NCBI GenBank assembly: GCA_964502465.1
Contig: CAZCWX010000658.1
Coordinates: 1 to 5,779, forward strand
Reading direction: 5' to 3'
Length of the DNA: 5,779 nucleotides
Source of the DNA: CAZCWX01 sp964502465
Lineage (GTDB): Bacteria > Desulfobacterota > Binatia > Bin18
The notes under the pieces were generated by a model. The model ran no database searches. It saw only the letters and a program-made list of their open reading frames with translations, and had not been told where the DNA came from. A program made the position numbers and the translations under genes. Below are positions 1 to 4,290 of the stretch, piece after piece. How positions within the stretch are numbered: the first letter of the stretch is position 1; the number at the start of each line of letters is the position of its first letter.

Positions 1-7
1 CCGTAAA

Positions 8-35
8 GCTTTCCGCAATCAGCCATCAGCTAAAT
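8..35. repeat. Degenerate heptad run, four GCNNNNN units
   Basis: GC dinucleotides recur at 8, 15, 22 and 29, giving the units GCTTTCC, GCAATCA, GCCATCA and GCTAAAT at an exact 7-bp period. Units two and three differ at one position. Too short and degenerate to be sure it is not chance, but a second, clearer 7-bp-phased element lies at 247-312. Confidence 0.4.
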
Positions 36-73
36 TGGACCACACGACTTTGGCACACTCCAGCACTTACTGT

Positions 74-83
74 GAACTCACCT
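74..83. repeat. Left copy of 10-bp direct repeat GAACTCACCT
   Basis: The identical 10-mer recurs at 339-348, inside the last codons of the leftward MFS gene. Read on the minus strand in the phase of that gene, this copy continues as GTG AGT TCA CAG TAA, an alternative natural end for the transporter. The hairpin cluster and the heptad palindrome both lie between the copies. This is what a target-site duplication would look like, but chance is possible. Confidence 0.45.
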
Positions 84-85
84 GC

Positions 86-188
86 GCCCGGCCATGAACT
101 GGCCGGGCTGCAGAACGACGCCGGCTAAAGCCGGCTTTCAGCCCCCTTCAGGGGGCGCTGTCATGTAACCCGGCGATTGATCGCCGGG
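86..188. repeat. Cluster of four consecutive GC-rich hairpins
   Basis: Four perfect short inverted repeats follow each other. GCCCGGCC at 86-93 pairs with GGCCGGGC at 101-108 (7-nt loop). GCCGGC at 120-125 pairs with GCCGGC at 130-135 (loop TAAA). GCCCCC at 141-146 pairs with GGGGGC at 151-156 (loop TTCA). CCCGGCGAT at 169-177 pairs with ATCGCCGGG at 180-188, closing as a 7-bp stem with a 6-nt loop. None is followed by a T-run, so they do not look like intrinsic terminators. The arrangement resembles REP/BIME-like dispersed extragenic repeats or a small structured RNA. I cannot assign it to a named family. Confidence 0.75.
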
Positions 189-246
189 CGAAATATGGAA
201 CAGGGTGTTACGTAGTGTACGAATCTTATGTGGTTTGATTTAGACC

Positions 247-312
247 AGGCTATAGGCCGCAGGCCATAGGCTTTAGGGTGCCCTTTAGCCTTTAGCCTTA
301 AGCCTATAGCCT
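247..312. repeat. 66-bp palindrome made of inverted 7-bp units
   Basis: The left arm has four tandem AGGCNNN heptads (AGGCTAT, AGGCCGC, AGGCCAT, AGGCTTT; 247-274). The centre is AGGG-TG-CCCT (275-284). The right arm has four NNNGCCT heptads (TTAGCCT, TTAGCCT, TAAGCCT, ATAGCCT; 285-312). The two arms have equal length and mirror each other, with the outermost 11 bp (247-257 and 302-312) perfectly complementary. Folding gives a long stem with small internal loops at every heptad. It lies 22 bp beyond the stop codon of the leftward MFS gene and could protect that transcript's 3' end. It may equally be a dispersed mobile repeat. Confidence 0.8.
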
Positions 313-334
313 CGTTGAAAGCTGACCGCTTCTG

Positions 335-1537
335 CTACGAACTCACCTCTGTCTGTCTCTCTCCCACCTCTGGGGTCACTACCGCTGCGATCCGGTGCTC
401 CCCGGAGAGCCAGGCGAACAGCAGCGTCCCGATTCCTCCTGCTACTGCACCAAAAATAAATAGCCCACGCAGGCCAAAGATTTCGGCCAGCACTCCTGCC
501 AGTACGGGCCCCAGCATCATGCCAGCACTCATCGCCATGTTGATCACTCCCATAACCGCGCCCATACCGCTGCTCTGCCCCTCATCTGCCGCCAGCGCAC
601 TCAATGCTGGCATCGCCATCGCCCCTATGGCACCAGTGACTGCGCCAATGATCAACAGATGCAAAAATCCTTCAGCAAAAAAAACGGTGGCAAAGGCAAG
701 AGAGCCAAGATAGCCGCCAGCGACAATGAGGGCACGGCGGCTCATCCGGTCTGCCAAGCGACCAAACGGCACCTGCACCAAAGAGTTGGCCAACATAAAG
801 ATGGCAATGACGACACCAATTTGCGCCTTGCTGATACCGAGCACCTCAGCCGCAAGAAGCGGTAAGAAGGAAAACCACAGTCCCATCTGGACAGCGTTCG
901 CCATGCGGTAGAGCGCGATTCCTTGGATTCTCGGCTTTCGCAACAGCGTCCGATATGAAGGAGATTGGGTCCTGGCATGCGCCGCATGGCGAACCTCTGG
1001 CAAGAACAAGAGGACAGCAAAAAACGCGACAGCATTGAGTGCACCCATCCAATAGAAGGTGGCCTCCATCCCATAGGCATCGCTGAGCCAGCCACCCGTC
1101 AATGGACCCATACCGAAACTACTGGTGAGAAACAGATTAAAAATCCCCATGTACGTGCCACGCTTCTCTGGCGGCGCAAGGTCTCCCACGTATGCGGTTG
1201 TAATGGGGAGAATGAGAGCCATGACCCCTCCTTGTAGGAAGCGACCGAGGGTCAGATAGCCAATAGTCGGAGCATAGACGTACCACAGAGACAGGAGACT
1301 GGCTAGCAAAAGCCCTACCGTGATAAACCACTTCCGTCCATGTCTGTCTGACAATCGGCTGATGGTTGGCATAAATAACATCTGCGCCAAAGGGAAGCTG
1401 GCAAAAAAGATCCCGATACTGAGCGGAGTCGCTCCCAGTGTCTTGGCATAAATGGGCAAAAAAGGGATAACGATCCCCATACCAAGCATCCCCGTGAAAA
1501 CAGCAAGATTAAGTGTATAGAAAATGCGCCGACTCAC
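335..1537 (-). CDS. MFS transporter, drug:H+ antiporter (DHA1)-like, 12 TM
   Basis: A 400-residue inner-membrane secondary transporter, probably a proton-driven exporter of a small hydrophobic or drug-like compound. Twelve hydrophobic segments can be placed at roughly 8-30, 42-60, 71-90, 95-118, 131-150, 160-181, 205-230, 238-258, 269-288, 293-312, 326-350 and 355-377, with a polar central loop at 182-204. MFS motif A is seen as RLSDRHGRK at 61-69 and is echoed in the second half as GRLADRMSRR at 259-268. A motif-B-like GRFLQG lies at 98-103, and the antiporter motif C as GMGPLTGG at 142-149. The length is typical of DHA1 proteins. The start is GTG, chosen for a GGAGAG ribosome site (1544-1549) six bases upstream and because TM1 follows directly. 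It is divergent from the amidohydrolase. The stop TAG (335-337) lies next to a 10-bp direct repeat, so the last residue may have been altered by an insertion. The substrate cannot be read from sequence. Confidence 0.95.
   Translation of the reverse strand: MSRRIFYTLNLAVFTGMLGMGIVIPFLPIYAKTLGATPLSIGIFFASFPLAQMLFMPTISRLSDRHGRKWFITVGLLLASLLSLWYVYAPTIGYLTLGRFLQGGVMALILPITTAYVGDLAPPEKRGTYMGIFNLFLTSSFGMGPLTGGWLSDAYGMEATFYWMGALNAVAFFAVLLFLPEVRHAAHARTQSPSYRTLLRKPRIQGIALYRMANAVQMGLWFSFLPLLAAEVLGISKAQIGVVIAIFMLANSLVQVPFGRLADRMSRRALIVAGGYLGSLAFATVFFAEGFLHLLIIGAVTGAIGAMAMPALSALAADEGQSSGMGAVMGVINMAMSAGMMLGPVLAGVLAEIFGLRGLFIFGAVAGGIGTLLFAWLSGEHRIAAVVTPEVGERQTEVSS
339..348. repeat. Right copy of 10-bp direct repeat GAACTCACCT
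   Basis: Exact copy of 74-83. It covers the C-terminal Glu-Val-Ser-Ser codons of the MFS gene. The next bases on the minus strand complete the last Ser codon as TCG and give TAG (337-335), so the present stop codon would belong to the intervening DNA if that DNA is an insertion. Confidence 0.45.
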
Positions 1538-1570
1538 TCCCCGCTCTCCACCCTCTGTGTGTTTTGCCCC

Positions 1571-1599
1571 ACCATAGCAGAGCCTGGGTATCCTGTCTC
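1571..1599 (-). promoter_or_regulatory. Predicted sigma70-type promoter for the MFS gene
   Basis: On the minus strand a GAGACA -35 box (1599-1594, four of six consensus bases, with GACA intact) is followed by a 17-bp spacer. The -10 is TATGGT (1576-1571, four of six), preceded by TGC, which makes an extended -10. Transcription would start near 1564, leaving a leader of about 27 nt to the GTG start. Pattern-based only. Confidence 0.35.
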
Positions 1600-1617
1600 T
1601 GAGCTTTTCTGACAGGA
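1591..1617. promoter_or_regulatory. Candidate operator: 7-bp inverted repeat between divergent genes
   Basis: TCCTGTC (1591-1597) and GACAGGA (1611-1617) are perfect reverse complements separated by 13 bp, so the half-site centres lie two helical turns apart. The left arm overlaps the predicted MFS -35 box and the right arm overlaps a possible rightward -35. That placement would suit a dimeric repressor controlling both genes. No regulator gene lies in the window. Confidence 0.35.
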
Positions 1618-1637
1618 GGGTTTTCTGCTAGTAAAGA
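1609..1637 (+). promoter_or_regulatory. Weak candidate promoter for the amidohydrolase gene
   Basis: CTGACA (1609-1614, five of six -35 bases) is followed after 17 bp by TAAAGA (1632-1637, only three of six -10 bases). It is the best rightward pair I found between 1538 and 1717, but the -10 is poor and the leader would be about 75 nt. It may instead be read by another sigma factor or not be used at all. Confidence 0.2.
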
Positions 1638-1703
1638 AGAAAAGCAGTTGGAGGTCGAGAGGCCGCTTTCCCTACACGCATACTTTGTCGCTACCCCACC
1701 AGA

Positions 1704-1711
1704 AGGAGGAG
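1704..1711 (+). promoter_or_regulatory. Strong ribosome binding site of the amidohydrolase
   Basis: AGGAGGAG lies with its GGAGG core at 1705-1709, eight bases before the ATG at 1718. This decides against the in-frame TTG at 1685, which would place the site inside the coding region and add eleven residues before the conserved ISADGH strand. Confidence 0.85.
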
Positions 1712-1717
1712 AAGAAT

Positions 1718-2866
1718 ATGTGGAATCACCCGGTGATTTCAGCCGATGGCCATATCGATTTACCGTGTTTGCCCCCAACCCTCTTTACGGATAACGCGCC
1801 GGCTTCGCTGAAAGCCAAAATGCCCAAGGTCGTCGATTCTCCGGAAGGAAGAACATGGGTGTCCCATCAAGGGACACACCTGGGGCTGGCGGGCGGTATG
1901 GGGTCAGCAGGCCGTCCCTATATCCCTGGACAAATTTACCGCTCTGATCGCATGGCAGCAGAGGGCCTCTACGATGACCTGAGCAGGGGAATTTTGCGCA
2001 CCGCTACCCCAGAGTTGCGCCTGCGCGATCAAGACCGAGACGGTGTGGTAGGGGAAGTTATCTACGGTATTCTCGGCGCGGCGTTTCGCCTCAGTGATCC
2101 GGAAATCGTTGAAACAGTTGTGGGTATTTATAATGATTTTGCCGCGAATTTCTGCAAAGCGTGCCCAGAACGGCTAGCCACCATCGCCTGTCTTCCCACC
2201 TTTTCTCCGGAGCGTGCGGCAGAGGAGTTACGGCGCTGCGCACGCATGGGGCTCAAAGGCGCTGAGATTCCTGTGTCTCCAGGGATGATGCCGCTCTGGC
2301 ATCACGACTGGAATCCTTTATGGGAAGCAGCCCACGATTGCGGCATTCCTGTGCATTTTCATACCATCGGACCGAAACAAGATATGAAGTGGCTCACCGA
2401 CCATCGTTCCCGTCGCCTGTGGCTTGCGACCTTGTTAGCAGGCTTCCAAATGTCCATGGTCGATGCCATGGCGGCGATCATTTATAGCGGCGCATTGGAA
2501 CGCTATGCAAACTTGAAGATTGTTATCGGCGAAGCCGGCATCGGCTGGATCCCGTATGTGTTAGAACGCCTGGATTACGAATGGGAAGATCAATTCAAAG
2601 ACCTGGAATTGACAATGAAACCGAGCGACTACTGGTACCGACAAATGTATGCAACGTACCAGCAGGATCAGGCCGGGATCGATCAGGTTGAGAAAGTTGG
2701 TGTCAACAACGTGATGTGGGGGTCAGATTTCCCGCATCCGGACGGGGTCTGGCCAGATTCGCAAGAATATTTGCAGAAGCAACTTGGGCATCTACCGGAA
2801 TGGCAGCGCCGCAAGTTGGTCTATGAGAACGCGGCGCAGCTCTATGGGTTTCCGATGAAACAGTAG
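1718..2866 (+). CDS. Amidohydrolase family 2 (COG2159-type) metal-dependent hydrolase
   Basis: A 382-residue predicted cytoplasmic TIM-barrel hydrolase or decarboxylase of the Amidohydrolase_2 family, the fold of ACMSD and gamma-resorcylate decarboxylase. The first strand reads VISADGHIDLP at 6-16, with Asp10-x-His12 as the likely first metal ligands in place of His-x-His. PVHFHTIG at 211-218 supplies the barrel-strand histidine, probably His215. The family block GEAGIGWIPYVLERLD lies at 271-286, including Glu272. MWGSDFPHPDGVWPDS at 333-348 holds the late metal/catalytic Asp337. The C terminus ends with the usual NAAQLYGF helix (371-378). There is no signal peptide and the length suits the family. 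ATG 1718 is chosen for its strong ribosome site. The substrate is unknown. Relatives act on carboxylated aromatics or cyclic amides, and proximity to an exporter does not settle which. It is transcribed divergently from the MFS gene and convergently towards the Uma2 gene. Confidence 0.92.
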   Translation: MWNHPVISADGHIDLPCLPPTLFTDNAPASLKAKMPKVVDSPEGRTWVSHQGTHLGLAGGMGSAGRPYIPGQIYRSDRMAAEGLYDDLSRGILRTATPELRLRDQDRDGVVGEVIYGILGAAFRLSDPEIVETVVGIYNDFAANFCKACPERLATIACLPTFSPERAAEELRRCARMGLKGAEIPVSPGMMPLWHHDWNPLWEAAHDCGIPVHFHTIGPKQDMKWLTDHRSRRLWLATLLAGFQMSMVDAMAAIIYSGALERYANLKIVIGEAGIGWIPYVLERLDYEWEDQFKDLELTMKPSDYWYRQMYATYQQDQAGIDQVEKVGVNNVMWGSDFPHPDGVWPDSQEYLQKQLGHLPEWQRRKLVYENAAQLYGFPMKQ

Positions 2867-2873
2867 CCGTCTG

Positions 2874-2906
2874 CTCCTAGCTTCACGGTGCAGAGAGGAG
2901 ATTTTT
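2874..2906 (+). terminator. Weak possible terminator after the amidohydrolase
   Basis: CTCCT (2874-2878) can pair with AGGAG (2896-2900) across a 17-nt loop and is followed by ATTTTT (2901-2906). The stem is only five base pairs and a competing CTGC/GCAG pairing exists, so this is a poor intrinsic terminator. The much larger palindrome starting at 2911 may be what actually stops or protects the transcript. Confidence 0.25.
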
Positions 2907-2910
2907 GGTT

Positions 2911-3067
2911 CCCTCTCCCCTTGTGGCAATGCTGTTAAGTTAAGCCGTAGTGTCATTGCGAGCGTAGCGAAGCAATCTGTGTTTTCGCAGGAGATTGCTT
3001 CGTCGCTGACGCTCCTCGCAATGACAGCCATTCCTGAACTTAATGCCATTGCCCTTGCGAGAGAGGG
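2911..3067. repeat. 157-bp nested palindromic repeat, MITE-like
   Basis: The arms pair from outside in. CCCTCTC (2911-2917) pairs with GAGAGGG (3061-3067), GGCAATG (2925-2931) with CATTGCC (3047-3053), and TTAAGTT (2935-2941) with AACTTAA (3037-3043). TGTCATTGCGAG (2951-2962) pairs with CTCGCAATGACA (3015-3026) over 12 bp, and CGAAGCAATCT (2968-2978) with AGATTGCTTCG (2992-3002) over 11 bp. The inner core resembles the TGTCATTGCGAG...GAAGCAATCT palindrome seen dispersed in many bacterial genomes. The outer CCCTCTC/GAGAGGG part resembles another common dispersed palindrome. It sits between two convergent 3' ends, the usual location for such extragenic elements. No transposase is encoded. Confidence 0.85.
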
Positions 3068-3140
3068 ACAGGGTGAGGGGAAAAGGAGCGGCAACGAGTC
3101 TATTCATCCAAACGAAAAGTGCTGTAGAGGCACGCACGTC

Positions 3141-3749
3141 TCACATAAACAAATCATCTACTGGCATTGACCAGCCTGGGACGGCAGGCTCAGCTTCGGC
3201 TACCTCGCCACGCCGGTACATAGTCGGATGATCAGGATTACTTGCTCGATACACTTTCACGACATCATCACTCAGGAGATCGACATCCCAGACAACAAGC
3301 GTACCAGCCGCAAAGTAGTCTGCCCGCTTTCTCGCCATGGCTCGCTCGGCCTTCTTGCCATAATCCCTTTCACTTCCGACTTCAACCGCAAAGACTGGTG
3401 TGCCCTCGAAGAACTTCATGCCCGGAGACGGCCCAACGTAAAACGCCGCGTCCGGGCTAAAAGACTTGCGACGTGGCAGATTGACGCGAAAAGCTTTGTT
3501 GTCTCCAACAGCGTACCCCAAGCGAGTACGGCAAGCATACTCTCGCAAAGAGGCAAAAATCTCATCGCCTGCATATCCAGGAGCCCCACCTGTTGGCGAC
3601 ATGAGCATGACCTTCCCATCGACAAGCTCAGCCTTTCCCGGAGTACGATACAAGTCTTCGATCGTTGCTTCAGGGTGTATAGACATATCAGGAGGACACC
3701 TCTGAAGGTTCACTTCTTCTTGTTGAGAAACCACAATTTTATTCCTCAT
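3141..3749 (-). CDS. Uma2 family (DUF820) predicted PD-(D/E)XK endonuclease
   Basis: A 202-residue protein with the Uma2 layout. It has an ATIEDLY...GKAELVDGKV entry block at 28-47, including Glu41, then MSPTG at 50-54. SPDAAF at 98-103 holds Asp100, AVEVGSERDYGKK at 121-133 holds Glu123, and KRADYFAAGTLVVWDVD follows at 141-157. Asp100, Glu123 and Lys141 are the plausible nuclease-fold active-site residues. The family is abundant in cyanobacteria, Chloroflexi and other environmental genomes. Its biological role is unproven and it is often found as single copies in accessory DNA. The start ATG at 3749 has GAGG nine bases upstream and overlaps the VOC stop codon by 11 bp, suggesting translational coupling. 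A shorter start at 3686, right before the conserved domain, is possible, as is an upstream start at 3848. There is no sign of truncation, and the active-site residues look intact. Confidence 0.88.
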   Translation of the reverse strand: MRNKIVVSQQEEVNLQRCPPDMSIHPEATIEDLYRTPGKAELVDGKVMLMSPTGGAPGYAGDEIFASLREYACRTRLGYAVGDNKAFRVNLPRRKSFSPDAAFYVGPSPGMKFFEGTPVFAVEVGSERDYGKKAERAMARKRADYFAAGTLVVWDVDLLSDDVVKVYRASNPDHPTMYRRGEVAEAEPAVPGWSMPVDDLFM

Positions 3750-4143
3750 AGTGCCGCGCCTCGATCTCATTCCCCTCAGGATCGTGAAAATAGAAAGAGG
3801 TGCCATAGCCTCGGGCACCCCAGCGTGGAACCGGACCTTCAATCGCAATCCGTCGTGTGGTCAAACGTTCTTGTAGTTTCTCCCAATCGATCTTCTGGAG
3901 GGTCAAGCAGAAATGATTCAAGTTCGGGCGTCCCCTTGTCCGGAGCTGGACTCTTTCCCACATCACTCTCGGTGCCAAGTCGATGACAGTGTCAGCATTG
4001 ACCCTTACTGAGGGAAAAGGCACCTTGCCATGGCGAAATTCTTCCAGCCGCTCCGGTTCCAGCTCAACCACTTCAGTATAAAAGCGCACTAATGCCTCGA
4101 TGTTTTCCGCGTTGAGGACGAGGTGATCCATAACACCCTGCAT
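3739..4143 (-). CDS. VOC superfamily protein (glyoxalase/bleomycin resistance/dioxygenase fold)
   Basis: A 134-residue cytoplasmic protein with the two beta-alpha-beta-beta-beta modules of the vicinal oxygen chelate fold. Module one starts MDHLVLNAENIEALVRFYTEV (from residue 5) with His7 as a likely metal ligand. Module two has PNLNHFCLTL at 73-82 with His77, and ends DPEGNEIEARHY at 121-132 with Glu128 as the third ligand. The position of the fourth ligand in glyoxalase I is occupied here by Asp55 in TVIDLAP, so classic GloA activity is uncertain. Dioxygenase, isomerase or resistance functions are equally possible on this fold. ATG 4143 is chosen over 4176 because AAGGAGGT (4148-4155) lies just upstream. 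It is the first gene of a likely two-gene unit with Uma2 and is divergent from gloB. Confidence 0.9.
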   Translation of the reverse strand: MQGVMDHLVLNAENIEALVRFYTEVVELEPERLEEFRHGKVPFPSVRVNADTVIDLAPRVMWERVQLRTRGRPNLNHFCLTLQKIDWEKLQERLTTRRIAIEGPVPRWGARGYGTSFYFHDPEGNEIEARHYEE

Positions 4144-4147
4144 AAAG

Positions 4148-4155
4148 ACCTCCTT
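4148..4155 (-). promoter_or_regulatory. Consensus Shine-Dalgarno deciding the VOC start
   Basis: AAGGAGGT on the minus strand lies with its GGAGG core five bases before ATG 4143. It falls inside any longer reading from 4176 and is 17 bases from the next ATG at 4131, so 4143 is the best-supported start. Confidence 0.85.
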
Positions 4156-4175
4156 CTCCCTCTGGTCTATGGCCA

Positions 4176-4202
4176 ATTCTTATCCTAGACTGCCTTTGTC
4201 AA
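4176..4202 (-). promoter_or_regulatory. Candidate promoter for the VOC-Uma2 unit
   Basis: A perfect TTGACA -35 box (4202-4197) is followed after a short 15-bp spacer by AAGAAT (4181-4176, four of six -10 bases). The spacing is suboptimal, so the -35 is convincing but the -10 is not. The leader to ATG 4143 would be about 25 nt. Confidence 0.3.
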
Positions 4203-4224
4203 GCAACACCGAATTCCGCTTGAC
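4198..4224. promoter_or_regulatory. Inverted repeat linking the two divergent -35 boxes
   Basis: GTCAAGC (4198-4204) and GCTTGAC (4218-4224) are perfect reverse complements with a 13-bp gap, so the half-site centres are 20 bp apart. Each arm contains most of a -35 element, one for VOC and one for gloB. Part of the symmetry is simply two TTGAC boxes facing opposite ways, and only the added GC pair is extra. An operator role is speculative. Confidence 0.3.
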
Positions 4225-4249
4225 CCAGGAGAGATCTCTCTTGTACGAT
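4220..4249 (+). promoter_or_regulatory. Predicted sigma70-type promoter for gloB
   Basis: TTGACC (4220-4225, five of six) and TACGAT (4244-4249, four of six) are separated by 18 bp. Transcription would begin near 4256, giving a leader of about 35 nt to the ATG at 4291. A 12-bp perfect palindrome, GAGAGATCTCTC (4229-4240), fills the spacer and could be an operator. Confidence 0.4.
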
Positions 4250-4290
4250 GGGCTGCGCTCTTTCAAGACCAAACTATAGAGGTGACGGCA

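Larger units (their letters stand above)
1..334. other. Gene-free, structure-rich region downstream of the MFS gene
   Basis: No credible coding region is visible on either strand here. The stretch holds a 7-bp-phased run at 8-35, four hairpins at 86-188 and a long palindrome at 247-312, each listed separately. The remaining parts (36-73 and 189-246) show nothing I can name. No U-tract intrinsic terminator for the leftward MFS gene is evident, so the 247-312 palindrome may be the main 3' structure of that transcript. The left window edge could truncate a neighbouring gene, but I see no open frame supporting one. Confidence 0.6.

Noticed and set aside
86..188. CRISPR array or intrinsic terminator at the hairpin cluster
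   Set aside because: The hairpins differ in sequence and spacing, so there are no constant repeats and spacers. None is followed by a T-run.
315..713. 132-residue rightward Pro/Ala/Ile-rich frame
   Set aside because: It is antisense to the MFS transporter, and its composition mirrors the codons of hydrophobic helices.
1685..1717. TTG start adding eleven residues to the amidohydrolase
   Set aside because: The strong ribosome site at 1704-1711 would be inside the coding sequence, and the family N-terminal strand begins just after ATG 1718.
1509..1778. 89-residue leftward frame across the divergent promoter region
   Set aside because: It overlaps both gene starts and the promoter elements, and shows no ribosome site or motif.
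2792..3094. Leftward open frame with residues such as SVSDEAISCENTDCFATLAMT
   Set aside because: It runs through the 2911-3067 palindrome and the end of the amidohydrolase. Peptides of this kind are the familiar false translation of the TGTCATTGCGAG repeat.
2940..3170. Short frames on both strands across the palindromic repeat (including CHCEERQRRSNL-like residues)
   Set aside because: They are translations of the repeat arms, with no ribosome site and no recognisable domain.
3228..3986. 252-residue rightward open frame
   Set aside because: It is antisense to the well-supported Uma2 and VOC genes, has no domain-like sequence, and its composition is that of a shadow frame.
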